Origin: Phycisphaerales bacterium
GTDB taxonomy: Bacteria > Planctomycetota > Phycisphaerae > Phycisphaerales > UBA1924
DNA length: 17,396 nucleotides
Direction of reading: 5' to 3'
NCBI GenBank assembly: GCA_030680655.1
Contig: JAUXUZ010000035.1
Location: forward strand, 1 to 17,396
The position numbers were made by a program, and so were the translations under genes. The notes below the pieces were generated by a model, which had not been told where the DNA came from, did not search any database, and saw only the letters and a program-made list of their open reading frames with translations. Position 1 is the stretch's first letter; the number at the start of each line of letters is the position of its first letter. Shown piece by piece: positions 1 to 12,828 of the stretch.

Positions 1-60
1 AGTTCGGGCTGGTGCCGCTGCCAAACGACCACGCCTGACCTGGCTGAGGAGCCCTCGGCA

Positions 61-507
61 ATGGCAAACCCTCCATCCATCCCCCGCCACATCCCCGGCA
101 CCGAGAGCGACAGGACCCTCCATCGCCCGCACGACCACAGCCTCATGGAGAAGGAGGATGTCGGCGGCATCGTGACCGATCGCTGCAACGCCTGCGGCCG
201 ACTCTGGCTCGATGGGGGCGAACTGGACAGGCTCATCGCCGCCGACGAAGCCGTCATCAAGGGCGCCAACTCCGGCCCATTCGGTCGCGAGAGCGGCCGC
301 GCAGCCCTCGGCGGACGCTGCTGCCCCCGCGACGGCAAGCAACTGCTGGAGATCAAGCACCCCCACCGCCCGGATGTCTTCGTCGAGGTCTGTCCCGGCT
401 GCAAGGGTGTGCTGCTCGATGCCGGTGAACTGCGCCAGATCAGTGGCAAGACGGCCGCCGAGGCCGCCTCGTGGCTCAAACGCATGCAGATGATGGTCCG
501 CTGGTAG
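61..507 (+). CDS. zf-TFIIB-like double zinc-ribbon protein
   Basis: The 148-residue protein has two half-ribbons of the zf-TFIIB type. The first has C42xxC45 followed by GRLWLDGGEL. The second has C111xxC114 followed by KGVLLDAGEL. In the family each half normally pairs two CxxC knuckles. Here the first knuckle of half one is replaced by H21xxH24, and that of half two by C88-P-R-D91, so metal binding may be altered. The molecular role of the family is unknown and no partner is evident. A GAGGAG ribosome site lies about 10 nt before the ATG. The same frame stays open to the left edge of the window, so a longer N-terminus cannot be excluded. The next gene is on the same strand 203 bp away. Confidence 0.8.
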   Translation: MANPPSIPRHIPGTESDRTLHRPHDHSLMEKEDVGGIVTDRCNACGRLWLDGGELDRLIAADEAVIKGANSGPFGRESGRAALGGRCCPRDGKQLLEIKHPHRPDVFVEVCPGCKGVLLDAGELRQISGKTAAEAASWLKRMQMMVRW

Positions 508-567
508 CAGCCCCGCCGCGGCTTCACAGCCCCTTCTGGCCCTCATCTGAGCCATCATGCGCACTGA

Positions 568-588
568 GATCAAATCCCCCATTTGATC
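568..588. repeat. inverted repeat, 8-bp arms, 5-nt loop
   Basis: GATCAAAT (568-575) and ATTTGATC (581-588) are perfect inverse complements around CCCCC. The site lies 60 bp after the zinc-ribbon gene and 120 bp before the DUF1579 gene. It has no T-tract, so it could be an operator or a weak terminator. Confidence 0.4.
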
Positions 589-653
589 CCGCACGACATG
601 AATCTGCCCCCACGATTCCTGGTCGTGTTATCATGCGGGCACCACAGCCAGAC

Positions 654-680
654 AAGCTGCGGCTACGCAGCCGCAGGCTT
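654..680 (+). promoter_or_regulatory. 5'-UTR hairpin before the DUF1579 gene
   Basis: CTGCGGCT (657-664) pairs with AGCCGCAG (669-676) around ACGC. AAG/CTT extends the stem to 654-680 with one bulged G. The hairpin sits 20 nt upstream of the AGGAG ribosome site. It may be an mRNA leader structure or a terminator for the upstream gene; there is no U-tract. Confidence 0.4.
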
Positions 681-710
681 GACCGGCTAACCAGCAACCA
701 GGAGTCCACC

Positions 711-1397
711 ATGAATTGCAAGTACATCTGCGCCCCACTCTGCATCACCGCCGCCGCCGTCGTCGCCGTCGTCGGCACGATGACGATCGCCAGCGCCCAG
801 CCCGGCATGGACAAGGCACCCGCCCACGCTCCTACCCCCTCAGCACCGGCGACGGGCCAGCCCGAGATGAAGCTGCCCGCCGGCTGGACGCCCGCCGACA
901 TGCAGGCCTGCATGGACGCCGGCACCCCCGGCAAGATGCACGAGTGGCTCGCCAAAGGCGCCGGCGTCTGGCACGGCAAGCAGACGATGTGGATGGCCCC
1001 CGGCGCCGAGGCGCTCAAGAGCGACTGCACCAGCACCATCACCCCCATGATGGACGGCCGCTACTTCAAGTGCGAGATGGCCGGTGAGATCCCCGGCATG
1101 GGCCCGTTCAACGGCTTCGGGCTCAGCGGCTTCGACAACGTCTCGCAGAAGTTTGTCGGATCGTGGATCGACAACCACTCCACCGGCATCATGACCGGCA
1201 CGGGCGAGCTGTCGTCGGACCAGAAGACCCTCACGTGGACCTACGCGTACAACTGCCCGATCACCAAGAAGCCCACGGTCATGCGTGAGGTCGACACCTT
1301 CACCGGCAAGGACACCATGACGATGGAGATGTTCGGCATCGAGCCCAAGAGCGGCAAAGAGTTCAAGATGCTGCATATCGACTTCACGAAGAAGTGA
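711..1397 (+). CDS. secreted DUF1579 family protein
   Basis: The product is 228 residues. The ATG at 711 is chosen because AGGAG (700-704) precedes it and a clear Sec signal peptide begins there: a hydrophobic run at residues 12-26 and a likely cleavage after ASA29. A Pro/Ala-rich spacer follows, then a DUF1579 domain from about residue 85 to the end. The domain is recognised by GVWHG, APGAE, the DGRYF strand, GFDN, and the block around VGSWIDNHSTGIMTGTG. DUF1579 proteins are small exported proteins with no assigned reaction. The protein is probably periplasmic. An upstream in-frame extension to 471 lacks a signal and a ribosome site and was not used. Transcription probably ends at the 1452-1481 hairpin. 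Confidence 0.88.
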   Translation: MNCKYICAPLCITAAAVVAVVGTMTIASAQPGMDKAPAHAPTPSAPATGQPEMKLPAGWTPADMQACMDAGTPGKMHEWLAKGAGVWHGKQTMWMAPGAEALKSDCTSTITPMMDGRYFKCEMAGEIPGMGPFNGFGLSGFDNVSQKFVGSWIDNHSTGIMTGTGELSSDQKTLTWTYAYNCPITKKPTVMREVDTFTGKDTMTMEMFGIEPKSGKEFKMLHIDFTKK

Positions 1398-1405
1398 GTC
1401 GGGCA

Positions 1406-1433
1406 GGCATTAGCCACTAGGCATCAGGCATTA
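1406..1433. repeat. four tandem heptamers (GGCATTA-like)
   Basis: Four consecutive 7-bp units read GGCATTA, GCCACTA, GGCATCA, GGCATTA. They lie just after the DUF1579 stop codon. The 7-bp period is also seen in the GCCATTT array inside the mutase gene. No function can be assigned. Confidence 0.6.
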
Positions 1434-1451
1434 GTGGAAGGCAAGAACAAA

Positions 1452-1481
1452 GAGGCCCTGGGCGTGCACGCCTGGGGCCTT
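1452..1481. terminator. bidirectional rho-independent terminator
   Basis: AGGCCCTGGGCG (1453-1464) pairs with CGCCTGGGGCCT (1469-1480) around TGCA, using two G-U type pairs. A 13th pair is possible. On the minus strand the stem is followed by CTTTGTTCTTGC, a fair U-tract, so it should end the lipoprotein transcript. On the plus strand the tail is only weakly U-rich (TTCATCGTTCC). It lies between convergent genes. Confidence 0.75.
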
Positions 1482-1534
1482 CATCGTTCCATTGGCAATC
1501 GCGGGCCATGCACGCTCCACCATCCACGGCCGTC

Positions 1535-2004
1535 TCAATCCAGCAGTTGCCACGTGGCGTCGGCGATCACCAGCCGCTTGCGGGCGGCCTCAAGGTCGCT
1601 CCCGGGCGGAAGCGGTATCCCCGCCTGCTCCCACGCCCCTTCCTTCGGGATGAACACCGGCAGATCGGAACGCTCCCGCACAACGCCCGTCACGCGAACT
1701 CGGCGTCCGCGAACCGACTGGGACCAGTGCGTTTCCACCTGATACACCCACCAGGACTTGCCCGCGCCTTCGACGCAGCTTCCGACCTTGCGGTTCTCCG
1801 CCTTCCCTTCCACGGTCACCGTCCGCCCGACATCGGCTGCGGTGAAATCGCTGCTCGGTGACGCCGATGTCAGCACCGGTTCCTCGTTTGCCACCTCTGT
1901 AGACGCGGGCTGTAACCCCGAAGGTGCCTTCTCGCAACCAAGCGCAGCAAGAACCACGCACACAAGTGCGCAGTGCGCGGCTCGCCGAGCAGTCCCGAAC
2001 AGAC

Positions 2005-2011
<7 letters not shown>
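1535..2011 (-). CDS. small predicted lipoprotein, OB-fold-like
   Basis: The 158-residue product starts with a charged, then hydrophobic segment ending in LAALGC26, which looks like a lipobox (A at -3 is less usual), so the mature protein would be membrane-anchored at C26. The rest has alternating strands (VGRTVTVEGKAENRKVG, then VRGRRVRVTGVV) that resemble a small OB-type barrel. This is inference, and I do not recognise a named family. The gene overlaps the mutase stop codon: GTG starts at 2011 and 2008 are possible, the latter forming a GTGA overlap. The two are probably co-transcribed and translationally coupled. The 1452-1481 hairpin follows the stop. Confidence 0.7.
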
Positions 2012-3906
<1,895 letters not shown>

Positions 3907-3913
3907 TGCCGTG

Positions 3914-3919
3914 ATTATA
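3914..3919 (-). promoter_or_regulatory. consensus -10 box, probable leaderless promoter of the mutase gene
   Basis: On the minus strand the sequence reads TATAAT, then 7 nt, then the ATG at 3906. Transcription would start at or next to the A of the start codon. No convincing -35 box is visible at 16-18 bp spacing. Confidence 0.65.
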
Positions 3920-3954
3920 CATCACGCCCGCCCGAATGCCCGCCAGACAAGGCA

Positions 3955-4170
3955 GGAACACAGAGGAGATGAGGGGCACAGAGGAACACAGAGAAGGCGG
4001 ACTCGCAGGAGGGGGAAAGGCCCGCGATTGGCAGAGACCACTCGCCACCCGCGCCGCCCTGACCCACCCCAGAATCCTCCCCGCCCCTCGCTTGATCCCC
4101 CCCCTCCCTTTCTCAGCCCCCGTTCCCCCTCTGTGTCCCTCTGTGTTCCTCTCCTCCCCCTCTGTGTTCC
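3955..4170. repeat. CACAGAG inverted-repeat cluster between deaminase and mutase genes
   Basis: The 11-mer GGAACACAGAG occurs at 3955-3965 and 3983-3993. Its exact inverse complement occurs at 4139-4149 and 4160-4170. Related CACAGAGG words fill the arms. The spacer of about 145 bp is pyrimidine-rich on the plus strand and holds no supported gene. The right arm ends 4 bp from the deaminase stop codon, so it may contribute to transcript ending. The whole 268-bp gap between the two minus-strand genes is explained by this cluster and the mutase promoter. Confidence 0.65.
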
Positions 4171-4174
4171 GCCT

Positions 4175-4645
4175 TCACGCCTTCCCCGGCGGCACCCCGA
4201 TGTCCTCCCACCACAGGTCCGGCCGCGCGGCGATGAACTTCCGCATCATCTCCACGCACCGCGGGTCGTTGACAACCTCCACCGCCACCTTCTCCGCGGC
4301 GAACCAGTCCTCGCGCCCCTGAAAGTTCTGCCGCTCCCCGATCACCACCCGCGGGATGCGGTGGAGGATCGACGTCCCCGTGCACATCGCGCATGGGCTG
4401 AGCGTGCTCACCAGCGTCAGCGTGTGCCAGTCCCGCCGCCGACCCGCGTTGCGGATGCAGACCGTCTCCGCGTGCGCCGTCGGGTCACCCGCCTGCACCC
4501 GCAGGTTGTGCCCCAGCCCCACTACCACGCCATCTTCGTTGAGCAGGCAAGACCCGATCGGGATCCCACCCTCCCGCTCGCTCTTGCGTGCCTGTTCGAT
4601 CGCCGCTTCGAGACCGACTTTCACAACCGTGGCAAGGTCAACCAT
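4175..4645 (-). CDS. Fcy1-type cytosine deaminase (CDA fold)
   Basis: The 156-residue protein has the zinc deaminase motifs H58-A-E60 and P84-C85-xx-C88. Beyond these, it follows yeast cytosine deaminase Fcy1 along its length (EGGIPIGSCLL, GHNLR, TLSPCAMCTG, IPRVVIGE, and a C-terminal WWEDIG). Pocket residues of Fcy1 have counterparts: N47 for N51, F108 for F114, W145 for W152 and D148 for D155. The expected reaction is cytosine to uracil plus ammonia in the cytosol for pyrimidine salvage. A generic nucleobase deaminase remains possible. A TACCCT box lies 6 nt before the ATG, with no Shine-Dalgarno site. The neighbours are a mutase gene downstream and a divergent repeat protein. Confidence 0.82.
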   Translation of the reverse strand: MVDLATVVKVGLEAAIEQARKSEREGGIPIGSCLLNEDGVVVGLGHNLRVQAGDPTAHAETVCIRNAGRRRDWHTLTLVSTLSPCAMCTGTSILHRIPRVVIGERQNFQGREDWFAAEKVAVEVVNDPRCVEMMRKFIAARPDLWWEDIGVPPGKA

Positions 4646-4884
4646 GCGTGGAGGGTATCGCTCGAGGGCGGAGCAGCGTGATGAGTCGGGTAAGCACGCA
4701 AGCGGAGAGGCCCTGCTTACCTCGGGCGGAGGCCGGCGCGGGCGTTCTGCGCTCGCTTTGGCTCCGCGATGGCGCTGCCCAGGATCAACATCGGTCAGCG
4801 CAGGGATGAACTGAAGCGGTCGAGCTGTTCGGCGGGTCTGGCAGGAAGAATCGTGGCTTGCGCTTCAGAAACGAGGGATGAGAA
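4646..4884. other. divergent intergenic region, no gene seen
   Basis: This separates the deaminase (-) from the repeat protein (+). It contains an inverted repeat, GGTAAGCA (4689-4696) and TGCTTACC (4714-4721), with a 17-nt loop. A weak TACCCT box for the deaminase lies at 4652-4657 on the minus strand. No tRNA, small RNA or conserved coding frame could be supported. Confidence 0.4.
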
Positions 4885-5322
4885 GTGGACGTTTCCCCAG
4901 AAATCCGTCGCGCACGCCGGCTTCGTCGCGGTCTATTCGCGCTACCCAACGGGTTCTTCGCACTTGCCAACGGGAATTGGGGATTCGCCAACGGGTTTTG
5001 GGGATTCGCCAACGGATTCTTTGGCTACGCAAACGAGTTCATCGCGTTTGCCAACGGGTTCTCCGCGCACGCCAACGGGTTCTCCACGATCAACAGAGGT
5101 ACACCGAGCGCGTCAACCTCCGGCTCCACTCCGCTTCGCTTCGTTCCGCACGGCCCACCCTCCTCCTCTGGACCCCCGCCGCCCCCCCCGCTGCTCCTCC
5201 GCTCCGGCATCGTCGCGCGGCGGCGGGCGGTGAAGGGCATGTGCGGCAAGTGCGGCTACGACCTCGCGGGGCTTGCCTCTGACGCACCGTGCCCTGAGTG
5301 CGGGAAGAAGAAAGAGAATTAA
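4885..5322 (+). CDS. heptad-repeat (FANG) protein with C-terminal zinc ribbon
   Basis: From a GTG at 4885 (GAGGG 8 nt upstream) this frame encodes 145 residues. Residues 1-15 are basic. Residues 16-70 are seven-residue repeats with asparagine at 22, 29, 36, 43, 50, 57 and 64, and the pattern G-(F/N/L)-(F/W/I/S)-(G/A)-(F/L/Y/H)-(A/P)-N. A Pro/Ser linker with a run of six prolines follows. The C-terminus is a zinc ribbon, C120xxC123-GYDLAGL-C136xxC139, typical of Phycisphaerae proteins as I recall them. That ribbon is the reason to prefer this frame, because all three plus frames are open through the repeats. Residues 79-90 are encoded by one copy of an inverted 36-bp repeat. I do not recognise the family and its function is unknown. 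Confidence 0.55.
   Translation: MDVSPEIRRARRLRRGLFALPNGFFALANGNWGFANGFWGFANGFFGYANEFIAFANGFSAHANGFSTINRGTPSASTSGSTPLRFVPHGPPSSSGPPPPPPLLLRSGIVARRRAVKGMCGKCGYDLAGLASDAPCPECGKKKEN
4930..5094 (+). repeat. 21-bp degenerate tandem repeats encoding FANG heptads
   Basis: About eight units of 21 bp, centred on TTCGCCAACGGG, run through this segment. Copies near 4980-5020 are nearly identical and outer copies diverge. Adjacent units have no unique spacers, so it is not a CRISPR array. Confidence 0.8.
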
Positions 5323-5365
5323 CCACAGAGCCGTGCGCAACGCAGCGAAGCGGAGTGGAGCCGGA
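5119..5365. repeat. 36-bp inverted repeat pair flanking the zinc-ribbon segment
   Basis: The segment at 5119-5154 and the reverse complement of 5330-5365 match at 34 of 36 positions. Both begin TCCGGCTCCACTCCGCTTCG. The spacer of 175 bp encodes the proline linker and zinc ribbon. The right copy overlaps the intergenic palindrome region. Confidence 0.8.
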
Positions 5366-5377
5366 AGATCGTTGGCC

Positions 5378-5398
5378 GTGCAGGTTGAAAACCTGCAC
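5378..5398. repeat. perfect 9-bp hairpin with GAA loop
   Basis: GTGCAGGTT (5378-5386) pairs with AACCTGCAC (5390-5398). It lies between the right copy of the 36-bp repeat and the CACAGAG arm at 5403. It looks like part of the same inserted repeat module. Confidence 0.7.
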
Positions 5399-5402
5399 CA
5401 CG

Positions 5403-5543
5403 ACACAGAGAGCACAGAGAAAGGCATCTTTTACAACGAAGGTACCGAAGGTCGCGAAGGTCTAAGGCAAGGGCCCTTCCTCCTTCGATACCTTCGGTAC
5501 CTTCGTTGTTCAAACGCTTTCGTCTTCTCTGTGCTCTCTGTGT
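5403..5543. repeat. 141-bp long imperfect palindrome
   Basis: Outer arms of 18 bp are perfect (5403-5420 against 5526-5543, CACAGAG type). Inner arms of 20 bp are perfect: ACAACGAAGGTACCGAAGGT at 5433-5452 against its inverse complement at 5490-5509. Pairing continues inward with a few mismatches. It sits between the convergent repeat-protein and gcvP genes and fills the gap with the nearby repeat module, so it could fold to end transcription from both sides. No coding sequence is supported in 5323-5561. Confidence 0.85.
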
Positions 5544-5561
5544 CTCTGTGGTAAACCGTCT

Positions 5562-8576
<3,015 letters not shown>

Positions 8577-8647
8577 GATCGCCTCATAAAGCGGGCCGCT
8601 GGGGCCGATCCGCTGGCCTGTTCCGCACGCAGTTGTCGCACTGTTTT

Positions 8648-8665
8648 GCGGCCCGCTCGGGCCGC
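8648..8665. promoter_or_regulatory. GC-rich hairpin in the gcvP / M28 divergent region
   Basis: GCGGCCC (8648-8654) pairs with GGGCCGC (8659-8665) around GCTC. It lies about 70 bp upstream of gcvP and about 100 bp upstream of the peptidase gene. There is no U-tract on either strand. Its role is unknown. Confidence 0.35.
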
Positions 8666-8748
8666 CAGCAAGTCTAGGTCACGGGGGGATGGATTCCAAC
8701 TTCCGGCGGGTGTGCCGCACCCCTGCAACGTCTCCGCGGCGAGCCCTG

Positions 8749-8754
8749 TACCAT
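8749..8754 (+). promoter_or_regulatory. TACCAT box 8 nt before the M28 start, possible leaderless promoter
   Basis: TACCAT matches TANNNT and is followed by 8 nt and the ATG at 8763. No Shine-Dalgarno site precedes this start. It is one of six genes in the window with this arrangement. Confidence 0.5.
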
Positions 8755-8762
8755 CACCGCAC

Positions 8763-10829
<2,067 letters not shown>

Positions 10830-10865
10830 AAGGCTGCCACCGATGGCCGGCGGCGGAGCGGCTCG

Positions 10866-12230
10866 CTACGCGGCGATCGAGACCAGCGAAAGCGTCAGCG
10901 CGAATCCGCTGACGTCGGCGAGCGTCGTCGAGATCGGCCCGCTCGCGAGTGCCGGGTCGATCTTCAAGCGGCGGAGCAACAGAGGGCAGAGCGCGCCGAT
11001 CGCGATGGCGATGAGCGAGTTGAGCGCCATCGCCAGCCCGACCGCCGCGCCGACCGTCCAGGGCGCTCCCCAGAGGCGGGCGAGCATCGCGACCGCGCCG
11101 CCGAGCGGGAACGCCATCAGCACGGCGAGGGCCGCTTCGTGGGCGAGCACACGCCGCCACGCCGCAGGATCGATAACGCCGAGTGTGAGCTCGCGGATGC
11201 TGACCGCCGCAGCCTGCATCGCGGCGTTGCCGCTGGTGGCAGAGATCACCGGCAGCACGGCCGCAACAACCACAACCTTGGCGATGGTGTCCTGGTGCAT
11301 CGCGACGATCGCCGCGCCGCCGAGGCAGAGCACGAGGTTCACGCCGAGCCACGCCGAGCGCCTCCGAAGTCGCAGAACGACCGGCATCGAACGGAGTTCC
11401 TCTCCACCGACGATACCCTGGCTCACGCGGTAGTCGTCTTCGGCTTCTTCCTGTTCACCGACGGTGGCGTCAGCACGGGTAACCACACCGAGCATGACAC
11501 CCTCGCTATCGACTACCGGCAACGCGATAAAGGCGTGCTCGTCGAACGCCGCTGCCACATCGTGGAGCGGGGCGGTGTCGCGGACGGTGGTGGGCGTTCG
11601 CGCGGCCAGCGTCGAGAGCCGGGCCCCCTCCGGCGCAAGCAGAAGGTCGCGGAGCGGCGCAACGCCAACGAGCTTCCGTTCGCCGTCGATCAGGTAGATG
11701 TACTGCACGCCGATCGACGCGTAGCGCTGCTGGTTCGCGCGCAGGTCACGGATGGCATCCCGGACTTCCGCGTGGGCGGAATAGGAGACGAACTCCGTCT
11801 CCATCAGCCCGCCGGCGGTGTCGGGTTCGTAGGCGAGCAGACGGGCCGCGTCGCTGCGGGCGTCGGCTGGGAGCAGCGCCTGAATGGTTGAGCGGTGGTC
11901 TTCGTCGACCGCGGCGAGAAGGTCCGCCCGCTCGTCTCTCGGAAGCGCAGCGATCAACCTCGCCGCGTGCGCCGGCGCAATCGCCGAGAGGACAGGGCCC
12001 GACTGCTCGTGCGGCATCCAATGCAGGACTTCGCGGGCCCGTAGATCGTCACCAACTGCGGCGAGCACGGCCGCGGCCTGCTCCAGGCTCATCGCCCCGA
12101 ACAGCGCACGTGTCTGGTCGGGGCCCAAGTCAGCGGCTTCGAAGCGCGACGCAACCTCGGCGACATCCTCGATCGACGCCCACTCGGAGACGTCGGCCAC
12201 CTCGGGTTTTTCGACCGCGTCACCGCCCAT
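10866..12230 (-). CDS. mgtE: MgtE family magnesium channel
   Basis: With the start at 12230 the protein has 454 residues, the normal MgtE length; a longer frame to 12461 adds low-complexity residues and runs under the neighbouring divergent start. Order of parts: helical MgtE N-domain (1-130, LPRDERADLLAAVDEDH, then EPDTAGGLMETEFV), two CBS domains (about 143-265) that sense cytosolic Mg2+, and a five-helix membrane domain (about 290-454). The channel signatures are ATSGNAAMQ and KIDPALASGP...LADVSG, where D439 corresponds to the pore Mg2+-binding aspartate of Thermus MgtE. It imports Mg2+ across the inner membrane. A TACCTT box lies 7 nt before the ATG. No Mg2+-responsive M-box RNA was recognised upstream. 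Confidence 0.93.
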   Translation of the reverse strand: MGGDAVEKPEVADVSEWASIEDVAEVASRFEAADLGPDQTRALFGAMSLEQAAAVLAAVGDDLRAREVLHWMPHEQSGPVLSAIAPAHAARLIAALPRDERADLLAAVDEDHRSTIQALLPADARSDAARLLAYEPDTAGGLMETEFVSYSAHAEVRDAIRDLRANQQRYASIGVQYIYLIDGERKLVGVAPLRDLLLAPEGARLSTLAARTPTTVRDTAPLHDVAAAFDEHAFIALPVVDSEGVMLGVVTRADATVGEQEEAEDDYRVSQGIVGGEELRSMPVVLRLRRRSAWLGVNLVLCLGGAAIVAMHQDTIAKVVVVAAVLPVISATSGNAAMQAAAVSIRELTLGVIDPAAWRRVLAHEAALAVLMAFPLGGAVAMLARLWGAPWTVGAAVGLAMALNSLIAIAIGALCPLLLRRLKIDPALASGPISTTLADVSGFALTLSLVSIAA

Positions 12231-12237
12231 GGATGCA

Positions 12238-12243
12238 AAGGTA
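12238..12243 (-). promoter_or_regulatory. TACCTT box 7 nt before the mgtE start
   Basis: On the minus strand TACCTT is followed by TGCATCC and the ATG at 12230. It matches TANNNT but only 3 of 6 positions of TATAAT. There is no Shine-Dalgarno site. It supports the choice of 12230 as the start. Confidence 0.4.
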
Positions 12244-12359
12244 GCGCCGAAGGGCCAATCGCCATTCCACGGTTTTGAGGAGAGCGTGGATCGGGGTTGC
12301 CCCAGCTCTGACGTTCTCCCTGCACACGAGGAGGGCGAGCAAACAGTCGGTGAATCTGG

Positions 12360-12365
12360 TAGCCT
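12360..12365 (+). promoter_or_regulatory. TAGCCT box 7 nt before the GNAT start
   Basis: TAGCCT is followed by 7 nt and the ATG at 12373. It is weak alone and is listed because the spacing repeats that of other genes in the window without a Shine-Dalgarno site. Confidence 0.35.
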
Positions 12366-12372
12366 TGGGTCC

Positions 12373-12828
12373 ATGCATCCAGAGGACCGTGGCGATCTTC
12401 CCAAGCCGGTTGACCCTCTCCACCTCGCAGCGTTCGAGACAAAGCTGATCGTGCGAAACACGCGGGTCGAGGACTACGACGAGCTCGTGGCGCTTCAACT
12501 GCGTTGCTTCCCGGGGATGGCGACCTGGAGCGTCGAGCAGATCAGGAGCCAACTGCGCGTCTTTCCTGAGGGCCAGTTCTGCATCGAGTTCAACGGCAGA
12601 ATTGTCGCTTCGGCCAACAGTCTGATCGTCGACTTCGAGCAGCACGAGAACTGGCACGACTGGGAGCTGGTGTCCGACGCGGGGTACATCCGCAACCACA
12701 ACGCGCTGGGCGACACGCTCTACGGCATCGAGATCATGGTCGATCCCGAGTTCCGCGGGCACAAGCTGGCCAGACGCCTCTACGAGGCGCGGAAGCAGCT
12801 TGTCCGCGCTCGGAACATCGTCGGATGA
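12373..12828 (+). pseudogene. N-terminal part of a GNAT acetyltransferase/nitrilase protein, out of frame with the rest
   Basis: These 151 residues match the start of the bifunctional GNAT acetyltransferase plus carbon-nitrogen hydrolase family (KLIVRNTRVEDYDEL, RCFPGMATWS, FPEGQFCIEFNGRIV, LYGIEIMVDPEFRGHKLARRLYEARK). The acetyl-CoA motif A (VDPEFRGHKLARRLY) is intact. The frame stops at TGA inside the GNAT fold, just before the strand that should read IAGRIPGYGK. That strand is found directly downstream in another frame, starting from an overlapping ATGA. This is a broken gene, a sequencing frameshift, or a true split gene with coupled translation. It is labelled pseudogene because the break is mid-domain. 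Confidence 0.7.

Noticed and set aside
1..38. Possible tail of an upstream plus-strand gene (FGLVPLPNDHA then TGA at 36-38)
   Set aside because: Only eleven codons are visible and no family can be recognised. Another frame is also open here.
4646..4884. tRNA or small protein in the deaminase/repeat-protein gap
   Set aside because: No cloverleaf could be drawn and no frame shows a known motif or ribosome site.
4930..5094. CRISPR array
   Set aside because: Repeats are adjacent 21-bp coding-like units without unique spacers, and no cas gene is present.
3955..5543. Composite transposon bounded by the CACAGAG clusters
   Set aside because: No transposase lies between them, the cores differ, and the enclosed genes look native. 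Two separate repeat elements are the simpler reading.
8648..8665. Hairpin taken as a terminator
   Set aside because: It has no U-tract on either strand and lies in a divergent promoter region.
8577..8762. Glycine riboswitch upstream of gcvP
   Set aside because: I could not find the conserved glycine aptamer core on the minus strand. Only a simple GC hairpin is present.
12231..12372. M-box magnesium riboswitch upstream of mgtE
   Set aside because: The region is too short and the conserved elements were not found. The TACCTT box suggests a leaderless start instead.
12231..12461. N-terminal extension of MgtE to 12461
   Set aside because: The extension is Ser/Pro/Arg low complexity, has no MgtE similarity, and would overlap the divergent GNAT start. 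Starting at 12230 gives normal length.
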